From positions 1 through 55,480 of the forward strand of contig NZ_AJLL01000034.1 of NCBI RefSeq assembly GCF_000317225.1: a stretch of 55,480 nucleotides of DNA, in the 5' to 3' direction. Source of the stretch: Fischerella thermalis PCC 7521. Lineage in GTDB: Bacteria > Cyanobacteriota > Cyanobacteriia > Cyanobacteriales > Nostocaceae. The notes under the pieces were generated by a model. It saw nothing but the letters and a program-made list of their open reading frames with translations. It had not been told where the DNA came from and searched no databases. The translations under genes and the position numbers were made by a program. Of this stretch, positions 8,005 through 16,933 are shown in pieces (positions within the stretch are counted from its first letter, which is position 1; each line of letters opens with the position of its first letter).

Positions 8005-9033
8005 ATGGATTATAAAGAGGCAGGAGTTGATGTTGAGGCTGGCCGAGCTTTTGTAACTCAGATTCGGAATTTGGTTCATAGCACTTTTAGACCAGAAGTG
8101 TTGGGTGGATTGGGAGGCTTTAGTGGCTACTTTCAGTTACCAACTAGTTTGCAGGAACCAGTTTTAGTTTCTGGTACTGATGGTGTAGGTACAAAACTTA
8201 AAATTGCTCACACTCTCAACATCCATGACACCGTTGGGGTCGATTTGGTAGCGATGTGCGTTAATGATGTGTTGACATCTGGCGCGGAACCACTATTTTT
8301 TTTGGATTATCTGGCAACTGGTAAGTTAGAGAAAGAGCAGTTAACCCAAGTCGTGGCGGGTATAGCTTCTGGTTGTAAACAAGCTGGTTGTGCTTTATTG
8401 GGGGGAGAAACAGCAGAAATGCCTGGTTTCTACCAAACAGGTGAATATGACTTGGCTGGTTTTTGTGTGGGAGTTGTAGAAAAAAGCCAACTACTTGATG
8501 GTTCGCAAGTACAAGTAGGAGATGTGGCGATCGCACTCGCTAGTGCAGGTGTCCATAGTAATGGCTATAGTTTGGTTAGGAAGATTATCTCTGATCGTGG
8601 GTTGGCTTGGGAGCAGCGCCCAGAATTACTTGGTGGGAAAACTTTAGGAGAAATTTTCCTTACACCTACCCGCATCTATGTCAAACCTGTTCTCGCTGCA
8701 CGCCAAGCGGGTTTAGAAATTCACGGTATGGCTCATATTACTGGTGGTGGTTTACCAGAAAATTTACCTAGATGCTTAGGACAAGGACAAGCAATTAAAA
8801 TTAACCCTGACGGTTGGTCTATTCCTCCTGTATTTCAATGGTTAGCCCAGATTGGTTCAGTCAGTCCTCAAGTGATGTATAACACTTTTAACATGGGTAT
8901 AGGTTTTGTCTTACTTGTACCTCCGCAACAAGCTCAACAAGCAATACATCATTTTGAGTCACAAAATATTGCAACCTATACGATTGGTGAAGTCATTACT
9001 GGCTCCGGTGAATTATTAGGTTTACCAGAGTAA
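8005..9033 (+). CDS. purM: Phosphoribosylformylglycinamidine cyclo-ligase (AIR synthetase)
   Basis: It makes aminoimidazole ribotide from FGAM with ATP, the fifth step of purine synthesis. [13 protein letters not shown] at the N-terminus, [13 protein letters not shown] (ATP/phosphate loop), [11 protein letters not shown] and [13 protein letters not shown] are PurM hallmarks. The 342-residue length is usual. The gene is transcribed alone here, unlike enterobacterial purMN. No anomaly is seen. Confidence 0.97.
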   Translation: MDYKEAGVDVEAGRAFVTQIRNLVHSTFRPEVLGGLGGFSGYFQLPTSLQEPVLVSGTDGVGTKLKIAHTLNIHDTVGVDLVAMCVNDVLTSGAEPLFFLDYLATGKLEKEQLTQVVAGIASGCKQAGCALLGGETAEMPGFYQTGEYDLAGFCVGVVEKSQLLDGSQVQVGDVAIALASAGVHSNGYSLVRKIISDRGLAWEQRPELLGGKTLGEIFLTPTRIYVKPVLAARQAGLEIHGMAHITGGGLPENLPRCLGQGQAIKINPDGWSIPPVFQWLAQIGSVSPQVMYNTFNMGIGFVLLVPPQQAQQAIHHFESQNIATYTIGEVITGSGELLGLPE

Positions 9034-9531
9034 ATGACAAAATTAATACATTTGAGTATCCCGCCAATGAATAAATTCCAAGGCTAATAACACAAGTCCG
9101 TTTCAACGAACTCAAAGACTTTCTTAGTCAGATTTATCTGACTTTAACTATTAGCCAATAAATAAATTTATTGGCGCTGTGAAAATCTCGTGCAAGATAT
9201 CAGATTACCAATTACCAATCACCAATGATATGAATGTTCGAGTGGACATGAGATGACTCAATAAGTATCTTAATCGTTATTTCTATATCTACTCTTGTGG
9301 GAAAAACTGAGATTTTGAGCAATATTTATTACTTTTATTGAGGTTGGCAATCGAAAATACTCATGACCGACTGCGTTTGAATTTGCTAACGTAGTCTTAA
9401 CATTTTGAAAAATATTACTAACCAAGCTTACAAAAAGTCTGCTAGCACTATATAGAAGTGTTGGTATTTTCAGAGCTATAGATAGTTGTGTTGGAGTGTT
9501 AACTATCACTCATGACAAAAAAGAGGGGGTT
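9034..9531. other. Gap before the PHP gene, holding one structured repeat
   Basis: Nearly 500 bases lack a credible gene. Copy C of the structured repeat family (9093-9198) is the main feature. The remainder is AT-rich, with short ATTACCAATTACCAATC-type heptad repeats at about 9204-9225. Confidence 0.55.
9093..9198 (+). repeat. Structured dispersed repeat, copy C
   Basis: This 106-base element runs from CAAGTCCGT to GTGCAAGAT. It contains the perfect hairpins AGTCAGAT-TT-ATCTGACT and GCCAATAAAT-AA-ATTTATTGGC. It aligns along its length with copy D (10315-10420), and its parts align with copies A (21090-21200) and B (53255-53400). See the first finding for covariation. Confidence 0.8.
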
Positions 9532-10221
9532 ATGACTGTCAATTTTATTCGGACTGCTTTTGCCTCTAGAGAATTCTTAGAAGAAGTATTTCAAAACATC
9601 AATGCTCAAAGTTGTCCGAAGTGCTTCAACTTTCACATGCACACCGTCTACTCTGATGGGAAATTGCATCCTTGTGGGTTAATGGAACAGGCGATCGCTA
9701 TCGGTTTAGAAGGGCTAGCCATTACCGATCATCATAGTATATCTGGCTACCAAGTAGCAAAACAGTGGTTGGAAGATTGGCAATGGAGCAATCCAGGTGT
9801 ACGTATTCCTCATCTGTGGAGTGGTGTAGAAATTAATGCCAACCTCCTGGGTATAGAAGTTCATATTTTGGCTTATGCCTTTGATACTACACATCCAAGT
9901 ATCAAGCCATACATTCAAAGAAGAGTTACCACAGGTGAAGAATATCAAGCAGCTAACGTCATTACTGCTATCCAAAAAGCAGGTGGATTAGCTGTACTTG
10001 CTCACCCAGCACGTTATAGAAAATCCCATTTAGAATTGATTCCTGCTGCTGCTGAACTAGGTATTAATGGTGTGGAAACTTTCTACGCCTACAACAACCC
10101 AAAGCCTTGGCAACCTAGTATGACAGAATCACAACAAATCCAACAGTTAGCTGCTGAATACGGACTCTATAACACCTGTGGTACTGATACTCATGGTTTA
10201 AGTCTATTACAGCGATTGTAA
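9532..10221 (+). CDS. PHP-domain metal-dependent phosphoesterase
   Basis: The 229-residue protein has the TrpH-like PHP pattern: FHMHTVYSDGKL (first HxH and Asp), ITDHHSISG, GVEIN (Glu ligand), LAHPARYR and GTDTHG. These positions bind the catalytic metal cluster. Family members hydrolyse nucleotide or nucleic-acid phosphates; the substrate here is unknown. I use ATG 9532, preceded by AAGAGGGGG, rather than in-frame GTG 9496. Copies C and D of a structured repeat flank the gene in the same orientation. Confidence 0.85.
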   Translation: MTVNFIRTAFASREFLEEVFQNINAQSCPKCFNFHMHTVYSDGKLHPCGLMEQAIAIGLEGLAITDHHSISGYQVAKQWLEDWQWSNPGVRIPHLWSGVEINANLLGIEVHILAYAFDTTHPSIKPYIQRRVTTGEEYQAANVITAIQKAGGLAVLAHPARYRKSHLELIPAAAELGINGVETFYAYNNPKPWQPSMTESQQIQQLAAEYGLYNTCGTDTHGLSLLQRL

Positions 10222-10314
10222 ACACAGGAAAAATTGTGAATTCTGAATTCTGAAATTTCCAGCATTCATCATTTTGTACTTACCCTATATCCCGTTGTGA
10301 GAATAAATTCTCGA

Positions 10315-10420
10315 CAAGTCTGTTTAAACGAACTCAAAGACTTTCCTAGTCAGATTTATCTGACTTTTGCTATGAGCCAAGAAATTTATTTCTTGGCGGT
10401 ACGAAAAGTTGGTGCAAGAT
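10315..10420 (+). repeat. Structured dispersed repeat, copy D
   Basis: This 106-base element contains AGTCAGAT-TT-ATCTGACT and GCCAAGAAAT-TT-ATTTCTTGGC hairpins and ends GGTGCAAGAT. Compared with copy C, the last stem has a G-C pair replaced by T-A on both arms, a compensatory change. Confidence 0.8.
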
Positions 10421-10597
10421 ATGAACTGACACCCCTACTCTGTTCCTAATGAATTTTGAATTTTTAATTGCTTTCTCCCAATCTCCCCATCCCTTGTGTC
10501 ACCTTCCAATGTGGCACAGCACCGAAATGACTACAAGGTGATTGTTGCTACCATTGTGCATACAATATAACTATAATTTCTGCGTTGGAGGGCTTCT
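10421..10597. promoter_or_regulatory. Leader of the secreted-protein gene
   Basis: TATAAT at 10572-10577 is a good -10 candidate, 20 bases before the ATG, but no well-spaced -35 was found. GGAGGG at 10587-10592 is a strong ribosome binding site for the ATG at 10598. Confidence 0.4.
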
Positions 10598-11086
10598 ATG
10601 GATAAACGTTGCCCCCGACTTCTCTTAAGAGGGGGTTGGATTTTAGCTATACTGTTATTTATTTCCCCCGCACTTATATCAGCAAATACATCTAACTTTG
10701 GTAAAATTACTTTATCACCCAACTTTGAAGCAGCAGAAGGGACAGTAACAGGTTATACAGGTGGCTCTTATTCTCTATCAGCAATTAGCAATCGCGATCG
10801 CCACAAAAATGCCTGTATTGGCTTTGCCGATCCAACTCCAGATCACATCTTAATTTTGAAAGAAAACTTTCCCCGCCTGAAAATAATCGTCAACAGTGGC
10901 GGTTACGATACCACTCTACTCATTCAAGGGCCAGACAATAACACTATTCGCTGTGGTGATGATACAGGTAACAGTAAAGATGCCAGTATTGACGACAAAG
11001 ACTGGAAAGCAGGAACTTATAAAGTTTGGGTAGCAACCTTTAACTCTCAAGTCAAAAAGAACTACACACTTTCTGTTGAGGAGTAG
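10598..11086 (+). CDS. Secreted protein of unknown function
   Basis: The 162-residue protein has a cleavable-type signal peptide (positive MDKRCPRLLLRGG, hydrophobic core to about residue 28, ISA-NT cleavage zone). The mature part has beta-rich spacing: a SYSLSAISNRDR block, ACIGFADPTPDHIL, then VNSGGYDTTLLIQGPDN, RCGDD and GTYKVWVATF. The second half resembles PPC-type beta-sandwich domains that accompany secreted proteins. An ABC-type or enzymatic role is not indicated. It follows a strong GGAGGG ribosome binding site and probably acts in the periplasm. Confidence 0.7.
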   Translation: MDKRCPRLLLRGGWILAILLFISPALISANTSNFGKITLSPNFEAAEGTVTGYTGGSYSLSAISNRDRHKNACIGFADPTPDHILILKENFPRLKIIVNSGGYDTTLLIQGPDNNTIRCGDDTGNSKDASIDDKDWKAGTYKVWVATFNSQVKKNYTLSVEE

Positions 11087-11117
11087 GGATCGGGGTGGCG
11101 AAAGGGGAAAGGGAAAA

Positions 11118-11233
11118 ATACTAACCACTAACGACTAACTACTAACAACTAACAAACAACAACCAACAAATATAAATACTAACCACTAACGACTAACTAC
11201 TAACAACTAACAAACAACAACCAACAAATATTA
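11118..11233 (+). repeat. Two tandem 58-bp copies of a CTAAC-rich repeat
   Basis: Copy 1 (11118-11175) and copy 2 (11176-11233) differ at about one base. Each is built from degenerate ACTAACC/ACTAACG/ACTAACT heptads followed by AACAAACAACAACCAAC. The near-identity indicates a recent tandem duplication upstream of cysE. Confidence 0.9.
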
Positions 11234-11277
11234 AGATAGAGTGTAGCTTGTTTGGCAAAACAGAGGGTACATAGAGC

Positions 11278-12045
11278 GTGCTGTCTACACTCCTTGCTGA
11301 TTTTCGCATTATTTTTGAACGTGACCCAGCTGCCCGTAACTGGTTGGAAGTATTGTTTTGCTACCCTGGTTTACAAGCTTTGCTATTTCATCGGCTGGCT
11401 CATTGGCTGCATCATGTTGGTATCCCCTTTATTCCCCGTTTGATCTCCCATTTTGCCCGGTTTTTGACCGGAATCGAAATTCACCCCGGTGCTGTGATTG
11501 GTAAAAGTGTATTTATTGATCATGGGATGGGGGTAGTAATTGGCGAAACAGCGATTGTGGGAGATTATGCGCTGATTTATCAAGGCGTTACTCTGGGTGG
11601 TACTGGTAAAGAAAGCGGTAAACGCCACCCGACTTTGGGTGAAAATGTTGTAGTTGGTGCAGGTGCAAAAGTATTAGGTAATATCCAAATTGGTAATAAT
11701 GTTCGTATTGGTGCTGGCTCAGTTGTTTTGAGGGATGTACCTTCTAATTGCACTGTTGTTGGTATACCCGGTCGCATTATTTATCGTTCTGGTGTGCGAG
11801 TCGCTCCATTGGAACACAATAATTTACCAGACTCGGAAGCAGAAGTAATTCGCGCTTTAGTAGACCGAATTGAATTGTTAGAACAACAAATACAAAGCCT
11901 ACAGCAGAATCAATCTGACACCAAAACTCTTGTTTTTGTAAATCAATTGCCCGCTAATAAAGAAAGTGAAAAATTACAAGATGGTCTGTCTTGCAATCTC
12001 AGAGATAAGGCTATTCAAGAGTTTCTGGATGGAGCTGGAATTTGA
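11278..12045 (+). CDS. cysE: Serine O-acetyltransferase
   Basis: It acetylates serine with acetyl-CoA, committing serine to cysteine synthesis. The N-terminal helical part ([20 protein letters not shown]) is followed by the left-handed beta-helix hexapeptide region. There, [13 protein letters not shown] supplies the catalytic His/Asp, and [17 protein letters not shown] forms the acetyl-CoA/serine loop. The C-terminus carries an extra region of about 60 residues, coiled-coil-like at first ([18 protein letters not shown]). The start is GTG 11278, whose product matches the family N-terminus. Confidence 0.95.
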   Translation: MLSTLLADFRIIFERDPAARNWLEVLFCYPGLQALLFHRLAHWLHHVGIPFIPRLISHFARFLTGIEIHPGAVIGKSVFIDHGMGVVIGETAIVGDYALIYQGVTLGGTGKESGKRHPTLGENVVVGAGAKVLGNIQIGNNVRIGAGSVVLRDVPSNCTVVGIPGRIIYRSGVRVAPLEHNNLPDSEAEVIRALVDRIELLEQQIQSLQQNQSDTKTLVFVNQLPANKESEKLQDGLSCNLRDKAIQEFLDGAGI

Positions 12046-12153
12046 GACTTTGTTGGTAGTTGAAAAGATTATTCCATTAGTCTACTTAAAGTAGTCAGGA
12101 CTTACGCAAAACATAACTAGTACTGAACCATATTGATTTTCATAGGCTGTCAA

Positions 12154-12182
12154 ATCCCCGACTTTTAAAAAAAGTCGGGGAT
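12154..12182. repeat. Perfect hairpin after cysE
   Basis: ATCCCCGACTTTT and AAAAGTCGGGGAT form a 13-bp perfect stem around AAA. The sequence is a common intergenic hairpin type in cyanobacteria. It may terminate cysE transcription, but there is no adjacent T-run outside the stem. Confidence 0.65.
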
Positions 12183-12249
12183 CTTGCTTAATTCGATAAT
12201 ATTTATCAAATTCATACCAATTTGGAAAAAGAATGCAACACATGAATAG

Positions 12250-12310
12250 TATCAGACCCCTCCCCAACCCTAAGCGAGAGCGAGGAGGGTGGCGTCAGGC
12301 GGGTGGGGTT
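12250..12310. repeat. CCCTCCCC/GGTGGGG repeat
   Basis: CCCCTCCCCAACCC pairs loosely with GGGTGGGGTT, with GAGAGCGAGGAGGG between. It resembles a widespread cyanobacterial intergenic repeat. No coding content was seen. Confidence 0.4.
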
Positions 12311-12363
12311 ATCTGTTGCAAACATTTTTGGAATTAGCATCACATTAAATTATGGACATATAG

Positions 12364-12404
12364 TTGACATACTCACCGACGTTCAACGTCGGTGAGTATG
12401 TCAA
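12364..12404. repeat. 41-base perfect palindrome, possible IS200/IS605-type end
   Basis: TTGACATACTCACCGACGTT and its exact reverse complement flank one central C. The outer word (GTGAGTATGTCAA) resembles right ends I associate with IS200/IS605-type, tnpB-carrying elements, but no transposase frame is adjacent. It may be a transposon scar or a minimal hairpin element. It abuts a decay zone. Confidence 0.7.
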
Positions 12405-12526
12405 TTCCACCTGATCTCTTGCCACTGATCCAAGAAATTTTACCAGGGTGCGGCGATGCAGTTTTAGACCTCCAAGCCATTATTCATTGCCCTCTATGGA
12501 AAAAACATCAGGAGAGAGAGACGTAA
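12398..12526 (+). CDS. Unassigned short frame, probable gene remnant
   Basis: An ATG inside the right arm of the 41-base palindrome opens a 42-residue frame (SIPPDLLPLIQEILPGCGDA, then VLDLQAIIHCPLW). The composition is protein-like but I recognise no family. It lies just upstream of chemoreceptor fragments and may be the 5' end of another gene truncated in the same event. Low confidence that it is expressed. Confidence 0.2.
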   Translation: MSIPPDLLPLIQEILPGCGDAVLDLQAIIHCPLWKKHQERET

Positions 12527-12723
12527 ATTCTCCAATTGCACGATTCATGAGGCAACTCATGAAAAATAATACCCAAGATAACCAAGAAATTACTGAGCAC
12601 TCAGAAAGTTTAGCCCTGGATGTCAACTCACTAGATGCATATCAAATAGACGACGTAAATCAAAATGCAACTATGCAGAACTTAGAGCAATCTGAATCAA
12701 GATTCAATCCTGTTATTTTTGGT

Positions 12724-13052
12724 AACTCATCATTTATGAAGTGGGAACAGTAGTGATGGCGGGGGATGCAGCCATTGATCGCACCGTTGATGAGATGGAA
12801 GACATCCGAGAAACAGTCATGGAAACCAACCAGCGACTGCTGCGCCTTTGTGAATCTTCCCAGAAGATTTCCAGAGTCGTCAACTTGATTAGCAACTTTA
12901 CGACCCAAACCCAACTTTTGGCTTTAAATGCATCGATAGAAGCCACACGCGCCGGAGAATTTGGACGTGGTTTTGGCGTTGTAGCCGATGAAGTGCGATC
13001 GCTTGCTCGTCAGTCTGCCAATGCAGCCACGGATTTATTTTTTGCCCGTTAG
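12724..13052 (+). pseudogene. Fragment of a methyl-accepting chemotaxis protein signalling domain
   Basis: The frame from 12724 to the TAG at 13052 encodes about 100 residues of the conserved MCP cytoplasmic hairpin: [35 protein letters not shown], and [15 protein letters not shown]. The frame then diverges (DLFFAR) and stops, so the C-terminal part of the domain is absent. No start, sensory domain, HAMP or membrane segment is present. A separate frame at 12448-12753 overlaps its 5' end without matching anything I know. It is a broken remnant. Confidence 0.8.
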
Positions 13053-13110
13053 TGTATTTTCATCCAGAATGAGTATAAAGTTTTTAAACCCAGAGGAACG
13101 CAGAGTTTCG

Positions 13111-13701
13111 CTAGGGATTGATAGCTTGGATGAACCACTCTTTTTGTTGATCATCGTAACAATAAAGCCAGCGATTTTGCGGTTCACCACGCAATTCTAA
13201 GTGGTCTACCTTAACCGGATCGAGTAGCAACAAACAAAAATTTGCTAATGGCTGCATCGGATCAGGTTGGGGAAGAATAAAGGTTTTTTGTTCTTCCATT
13301 CTCCTGGGTTTACCAGGATGAGGCCAAGCAAACTGTATGCGTGCAGCATCACTAAGTTCTTGCCATGTTGTAGTGCGGGATTGTTGTAACACTGGGTCAA
13401 AATTATCCCATCCCACCAGAGTCAAGCAGCCACTGATGCGGAATTGTTCACGTGTACTAGGAAAATACCAACAAACTTCCGCCCAAGGTTGTTGTTGAAT
13501 TTGGTCAACTTTTTCACTACGATCATCAGTAATGAATTTGAGCTTATTGGTATCTTCTAAAAAGCCACGGAATACCACGGTACGATTAGCAGGACGACCA
13601 TTACTTCTTACCGTTGCCAGTTGTAAGTAACGAGCATAAACAAGGCTACGGTTACGATGAAGAGCGCGAGCGATCGCATTTCGCCAAGGAGCAATAGACA
13701 T
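13111..13701 (-). CDS. PPOX-class FMN-dependent flavoprotein (Npun_F5749-type family)
   Basis: This 196-residue protein of the pyridoxamine-phosphate-oxidase-like split-barrel superfamily contains LATVRSNGRPANRTVVFRGF, the flavin-contact strand, then DDRSEKVDQIQQQPWAEVCWYF and a FRISG strand. It ends in RWLYCYDDQQKEWF. Members bind FMN and probably reduce or sequester small substrates; this subfamily is common in cyanobacteria and plants but its reaction is not established. It lies three bases downstream of the alpha/beta hydrolase gene, so the two are probably co-transcribed. Confidence 0.85.
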   Translation of the reverse strand: MSIAPWRNAIARALHRNRSLVYARYLQLATVRSNGRPANRTVVFRGFLEDTNKLKFITDDRSEKVDQIQQQPWAEVCWYFPSTREQFRISGCLTLVGWDNFDPVLQQSRTTTWQELSDAARIQFAWPHPGKPRRMEEQKTFILPQPDPMQPLANFCLLLLDPVKVDHLELRGEPQNRWLYCYDDQQKEWFIQAINP

Positions 13702-13704
13702 AGT

Positions 13705-14562
13705 TTAAAGCCCCAAATAATCCTGGATATACTGATTTACTAATTCTGGTTGTTCCTGCTGTACCCAGTGGCTACAATCGGGAATATATTTAATTTGTAA
13801 ATCTCTCACATAAGCTTCTGTACCGTAAGTGAGTTCTTTTCCCAATGCAGTATCTTTTTCACCCCAAATCATTAATGTTGGAACTTCTAAGATTCCCCAA
13901 CTTTTATTAAACATTTTATCTTGAAAAATATTCCGGTAATAATTCAACATTGCTGTCAATGCTCCGCGTTTGGCAGCAGCATTTTTATAAGCTTCAATAT
14001 CAGCTTGACTAAAAGCATTTTTATTCACAGCCATGCCTTTAAAAGCATTTTCAAGTAGTTGATAATCCAACGATTGCATCAATAATTCTGGTAGCCAGGG
14101 CAGTTGGAATAAAAACATGTAAGAACTTTTGAGTAATTGTCCGGGTGTACGTAACCCTTCACTAAACTTAGCTGGATGAGGGATATTTAATATAATTAAT
14201 CGCTCTACCATTTCTGGATGAGCATAAGCAAAACACCAAGCGATCGCACCACCCCAATCATGACCAACCAAAATACACTTTTCGTATTCTAATCCCTTAA
14301 TTAAGCCCTGAATGTCTTTCATAAATTCATCCATTACATAGGCAGATTTCTCTTGAGGTTTTTCGCTGTCATTGTACCCACGCAAATCTACAGCCACAAC
14401 TTTAAAATATTTGGCAAATTCTGGAATTTGATGCCGCCACGAATACCAAAACTCAGGAAAGCCATGCAGCATCAACATCAATGCTCCTTCTCCTTGAGTG
14501 ACATAATGCAGCTTAATTCCATTAGTAGTAATATAATCGTGCTTCCAGCTAGTCTCTATCAC
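13705..14562 (-). CDS. Alpha/beta hydrolase, epoxide-hydrolase-like
   Basis: The 285-residue enzyme has the alpha/beta fold motifs LHGFPEFWYSWRHQIP (oxyanion HG region), the nucleophile elbow VGHDWGGAIAW with Asp as nucleophile, and a late HW pair (DCSHWVQQEQP) supplying the catalytic His. The Asp nucleophile and the HGFPE/Trp pattern point to soluble epoxide hydrolase or haloalkane-dehalogenase-like chemistry. Cytoplasmic; no signal peptide. It is the first gene of a two-gene unit with the PPOX flavoprotein. The exact substrate is unknown. Confidence 0.88.
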   Translation of the reverse strand: MIETSWKHDYITTNGIKLHYVTQGEGALMLMLHGFPEFWYSWRHQIPEFAKYFKVVAVDLRGYNDSEKPQEKSAYVMDEFMKDIQGLIKGLEYEKCILVGHDWGGAIAWCFAYAHPEMVERLIILNIPHPAKFSEGLRTPGQLLKSSYMFLFQLPWLPELLMQSLDYQLLENAFKGMAVNKNAFSQADIEAYKNAAAKRGALTAMLNYYRNIFQDKMFNKSWGILEVPTLMIWGEKDTALGKELTYGTEAYVRDLQIKYIPDCSHWVQQEQPELVNQYIQDYLGL

Positions 14563-15135
14563 AGATATGACTCCTAAAAAATAGTTATTAAATTGCAGTT
14601 ATTACTAATTATTTCAATTCACCAATAGTGAATTTTTCAACTAAAAATCTCAAAACAACAATCAAATCGTCTAAATATAATAATATCTCGACTAAATTTA
14701 AAACTAACTATATTTCATCTAGTGTAACATAATGTTCTTGATTAAGTAAACATCTTAAAATGCAAACTAAAATCTATCTTTCCTTAGCGCTCTTGGCATC
14801 TTGGCGGTTCGTTAAAACAGCAAAAATCTGATTTTATCAGCAACTATATTAAACTAATAAATCAACCACTTAAAAATATGCAATTCTCCTTGAGATGGAT
14901 AAAAAACATAGCTATATCCTGCTAGAAACATAGCTATGAATATATTCAAAAACTATGACACAGCAACTCATACACCATCTAGCAGCGAATTAAGTAGAAG
15001 GCAGACGCAAAAGGATCCCGATGGAACTCGTTTCACCGCTAGGCATGAAACAACCTCACAAGAACAACCCCTTTCCTTTGCTTATTGCCTATTCCTTGTT
15101 ACCTATTCCCTGTTCACTATTCCCCATTCCCTAAG
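14563..15135. other. Non-coding gap with host repeats
   Basis: About 570 AT-rich bases. At 14793-14813 a CTCTTGGCATCTTGGCGGTT unit belongs to the GACGCCAAG repeat family also seen at 25047-25100 (inside mutS) and 31631-31667. Near 15070-15134 are TATTCCCTGTTCACTATTCC-type heptads. A 67-codon frame at 14936-15139 runs through these repeats and is not credible. Confidence 0.5.
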
Positions 15136-16290
15136 ATGACTATCATTGAAACTCGAGGCGTTTGGCTGACTACTACCGATAGCGAGGTTCTTCGTTCTCA
15201 AGAACGCATTGCTTCAGCAATGGACTTTTTAGCCGAGACAGGGTTTAATGTTGTCTTTCCAGTTGTCTGGGGTAAGGGAGCAACGCTATACCCTAGTCAG
15301 GTTATGCAACAGACTTTTGGTATAGAAATAGACCCATCATTTCTGGGACGTGATCCGCTAGCAGAAGTAGTTGCTGTTGCGCATCGAGTGGGTTTAAAAG
15401 TCATCCCTTGGTTTGAATACGGATTTGCTAGTTCCTACAACATGAATGGGGGACAACTGTTAGCAAAAAAACCAGAATGGGCTGCCCGTGATTGCAAGGG
15501 TAATTTACTCAAAAAGAACGGCTTTGAGTGGTTGAACTCTCTCAACCCAGAAGTTCAGAATTTTATGTTGAGTTTGATACTAGAAGTTGCGCGAAATTAC
15601 GAGGTTGATGGTATTCAAGGTGATGACCGCTTGCCCGCATTACCTTGTGAAGGCGGTTATGATCAAATTACTGTAGAACGTTATCGCCAGCAGGTTGGTA
15701 AGCATCCCCCACAAAATTACAAAGACTATCAGTGGTTAAAGTGGCGTGCTGACATTCTCACAGAATTTCTTGCCCGTTTGTATCAATCAGTCAAAGCCAT
15801 AAATCCCAATTTAATAGTATCAATGGCTCCTAATATTCCTGGCTGGGGATTTCAAGAGTATCTGCAAGACTCGCGGACTTGGTTGGAACGAGGGTTAGTA
15901 GATATTTTGCATCCACAGATATATCGTCGTAACATCTTTAGTTATCGATGTACACTTGAGCAGCTGCTTCACAAGGAATTAGCAGGTATAGAATTAGCAA
16001 GATTAGCGCCAGGAATTTTAATGAAAATTGGTTCCTATCAAATCAGTGGTAACGAACTTGTACAGGCAATTGAGTTTAATCGTGCTTGTGGTATTTCAGG
16101 AGAAGTATTCTTTTTCTACGAAGGTTTACGAGAAAATAATAATGCTCTAGCGAAGGTGTTACAAAGAGGCCCTTATGCTCAAGCAGCGACTTTCCCCTCT
16201 GTTGCGGATTTGAATAGATTAAGTGAAAATCGAATAGGATTATCTTCTATTTGGCAAAGATTAATAAGACTTTTTCACACTATTTTTTAG
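15136..16290 (+). CDS. Family-10-type glycoside hydrolase-like protein (GHL10/DUF187, YngK-like)
   Basis: The 384-residue protein begins ETRGVWLTTTDSEVL, the signature of GHL10 proteins, and continues with a TIM-barrel pattern: GFNVVFPVVWGKGATLYPS, VIPWFEYGFASS, DGIQGDDRLPALP (probable acidic active-site region) and ILHPQIYRRNIF. Relatives are thought to act on polysaccharide or peptidoglycan-derived glycans. I start at ATG 15136, where family similarity begins; a longer frame would translate heptad repeats. No clear signal peptide is present. The DUF2358 gene follows after 11 bases. Confidence 0.85.
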   Translation: MTIIETRGVWLTTTDSEVLRSQERIASAMDFLAETGFNVVFPVVWGKGATLYPSQVMQQTFGIEIDPSFLGRDPLAEVVAVAHRVGLKVIPWFEYGFASSYNMNGGQLLAKKPEWAARDCKGNLLKKNGFEWLNSLNPEVQNFMLSLILEVARNYEVDGIQGDDRLPALPCEGGYDQITVERYRQQVGKHPPQNYKDYQWLKWRADILTEFLARLYQSVKAINPNLIVSMAPNIPGWGFQEYLQDSRTWLERGLVDILHPQIYRRNIFSYRCTLEQLLHKELAGIELARLAPGILMKIGSYQISGNELVQAIEFNRACGISGEVFFFYEGLRENNNALAKVLQRGPYAQAATFPSVADLNRLSENRIGLSSIWQRLIRLFHTIF

Positions 16291-16301
16291 AGGTTATAGG
16301 C

Positions 16302-16733
16302 GTGGATTATAAAACGCAAATTGTTCAAGTTATAGAAACTCTTAAACGCGATTTACCCACACTTTTTGTCAAGGATATTTCCTACAATATTTATACACAA
16401 GATATATATTTTAAAGACCCTGTTAATAAATTTAAAGGTAAAATAAATTATCGCATCATTTTTTGGACTTTGCGTTTTCACGCCCGCTTATTTTTCACAG
16501 ATATTCATTTCGATTTACACGATGTTTATCAGTCAGCTGAAGATATCATCACAGCAACATGGACTGTGCGTGGTGTATTACGTGTTCCTTGGCAAGCACA
16601 CATATTGTTTAATGGATATTCTACCTATAAACTCAACCAAGATGGTTTGATATATGAACATATCGACACTTGGGATCGAAAACCTGGGGAAATTTTACAG
16701 CAGTTTTTTCGCAAGGGAAAAGCCCATAAATAA
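16302..16733 (+). CDS. DUF2358-domain protein
   Basis: With GTG 16302 as start the protein is 143 residues. QVIETLKRDLPTLFVKDISYNIY, YFKDPVNKFKG and TWTVRGVLRVPWQ fit the NTF2-like DUF2358 family of cyanobacteria and plastids. No enzymatic role is known. It starts 11 bases after the GH10-like gene, on the same strand, and is likely co-transcribed. The frame could open earlier at 16251 inside the preceding gene, but similarity starts at the GTG. Confidence 0.75.
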   Translation: MDYKTQIVQVIETLKRDLPTLFVKDISYNIYTQDIYFKDPVNKFKGKINYRIIFWTLRFHARLFFTDIHFDLHDVYQSAEDIITATWTVRGVLRVPWQAHILFNGYSTYKLNQDGLIYEHIDTWDRKPGEILQQFFRKGKAHK

Positions 16734-16747
16734 TGTGTTCGTAATCA

Positions 16748-16767
16748 GCGCTTTAGCGCTTCTTTAA
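16748..16767 (+). terminator. Possible terminator hairpin
   Basis: AGCGCT-TT-AGCGCT followed by TCTTT lies just after the DUF2358 gene. The stem is short (6 bp), so termination is plausible but not certain. Confidence 0.5.
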
Positions 16768-16933
16768 AAACTCAAGAAACAAAAAATTACCTCTGGCTGT
16801 CTTTAGGGGCAAGAGGTATAAATGGCGTATCTATCCGAAATAATTGGAGGGGACTGGTAGTTAGTGTTATTGCCATTGCCTAACCTCGGTAAACAAGTAC
16901 AAACTAACTTCCTGTCAATCAGGCTCTATAATT

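Noticed and set aside
14936-15139. 67-codon open frame before the GH10-like gene
   Set aside because: The translation follows heptad repeat DNA and overlaps the start of the true gene.
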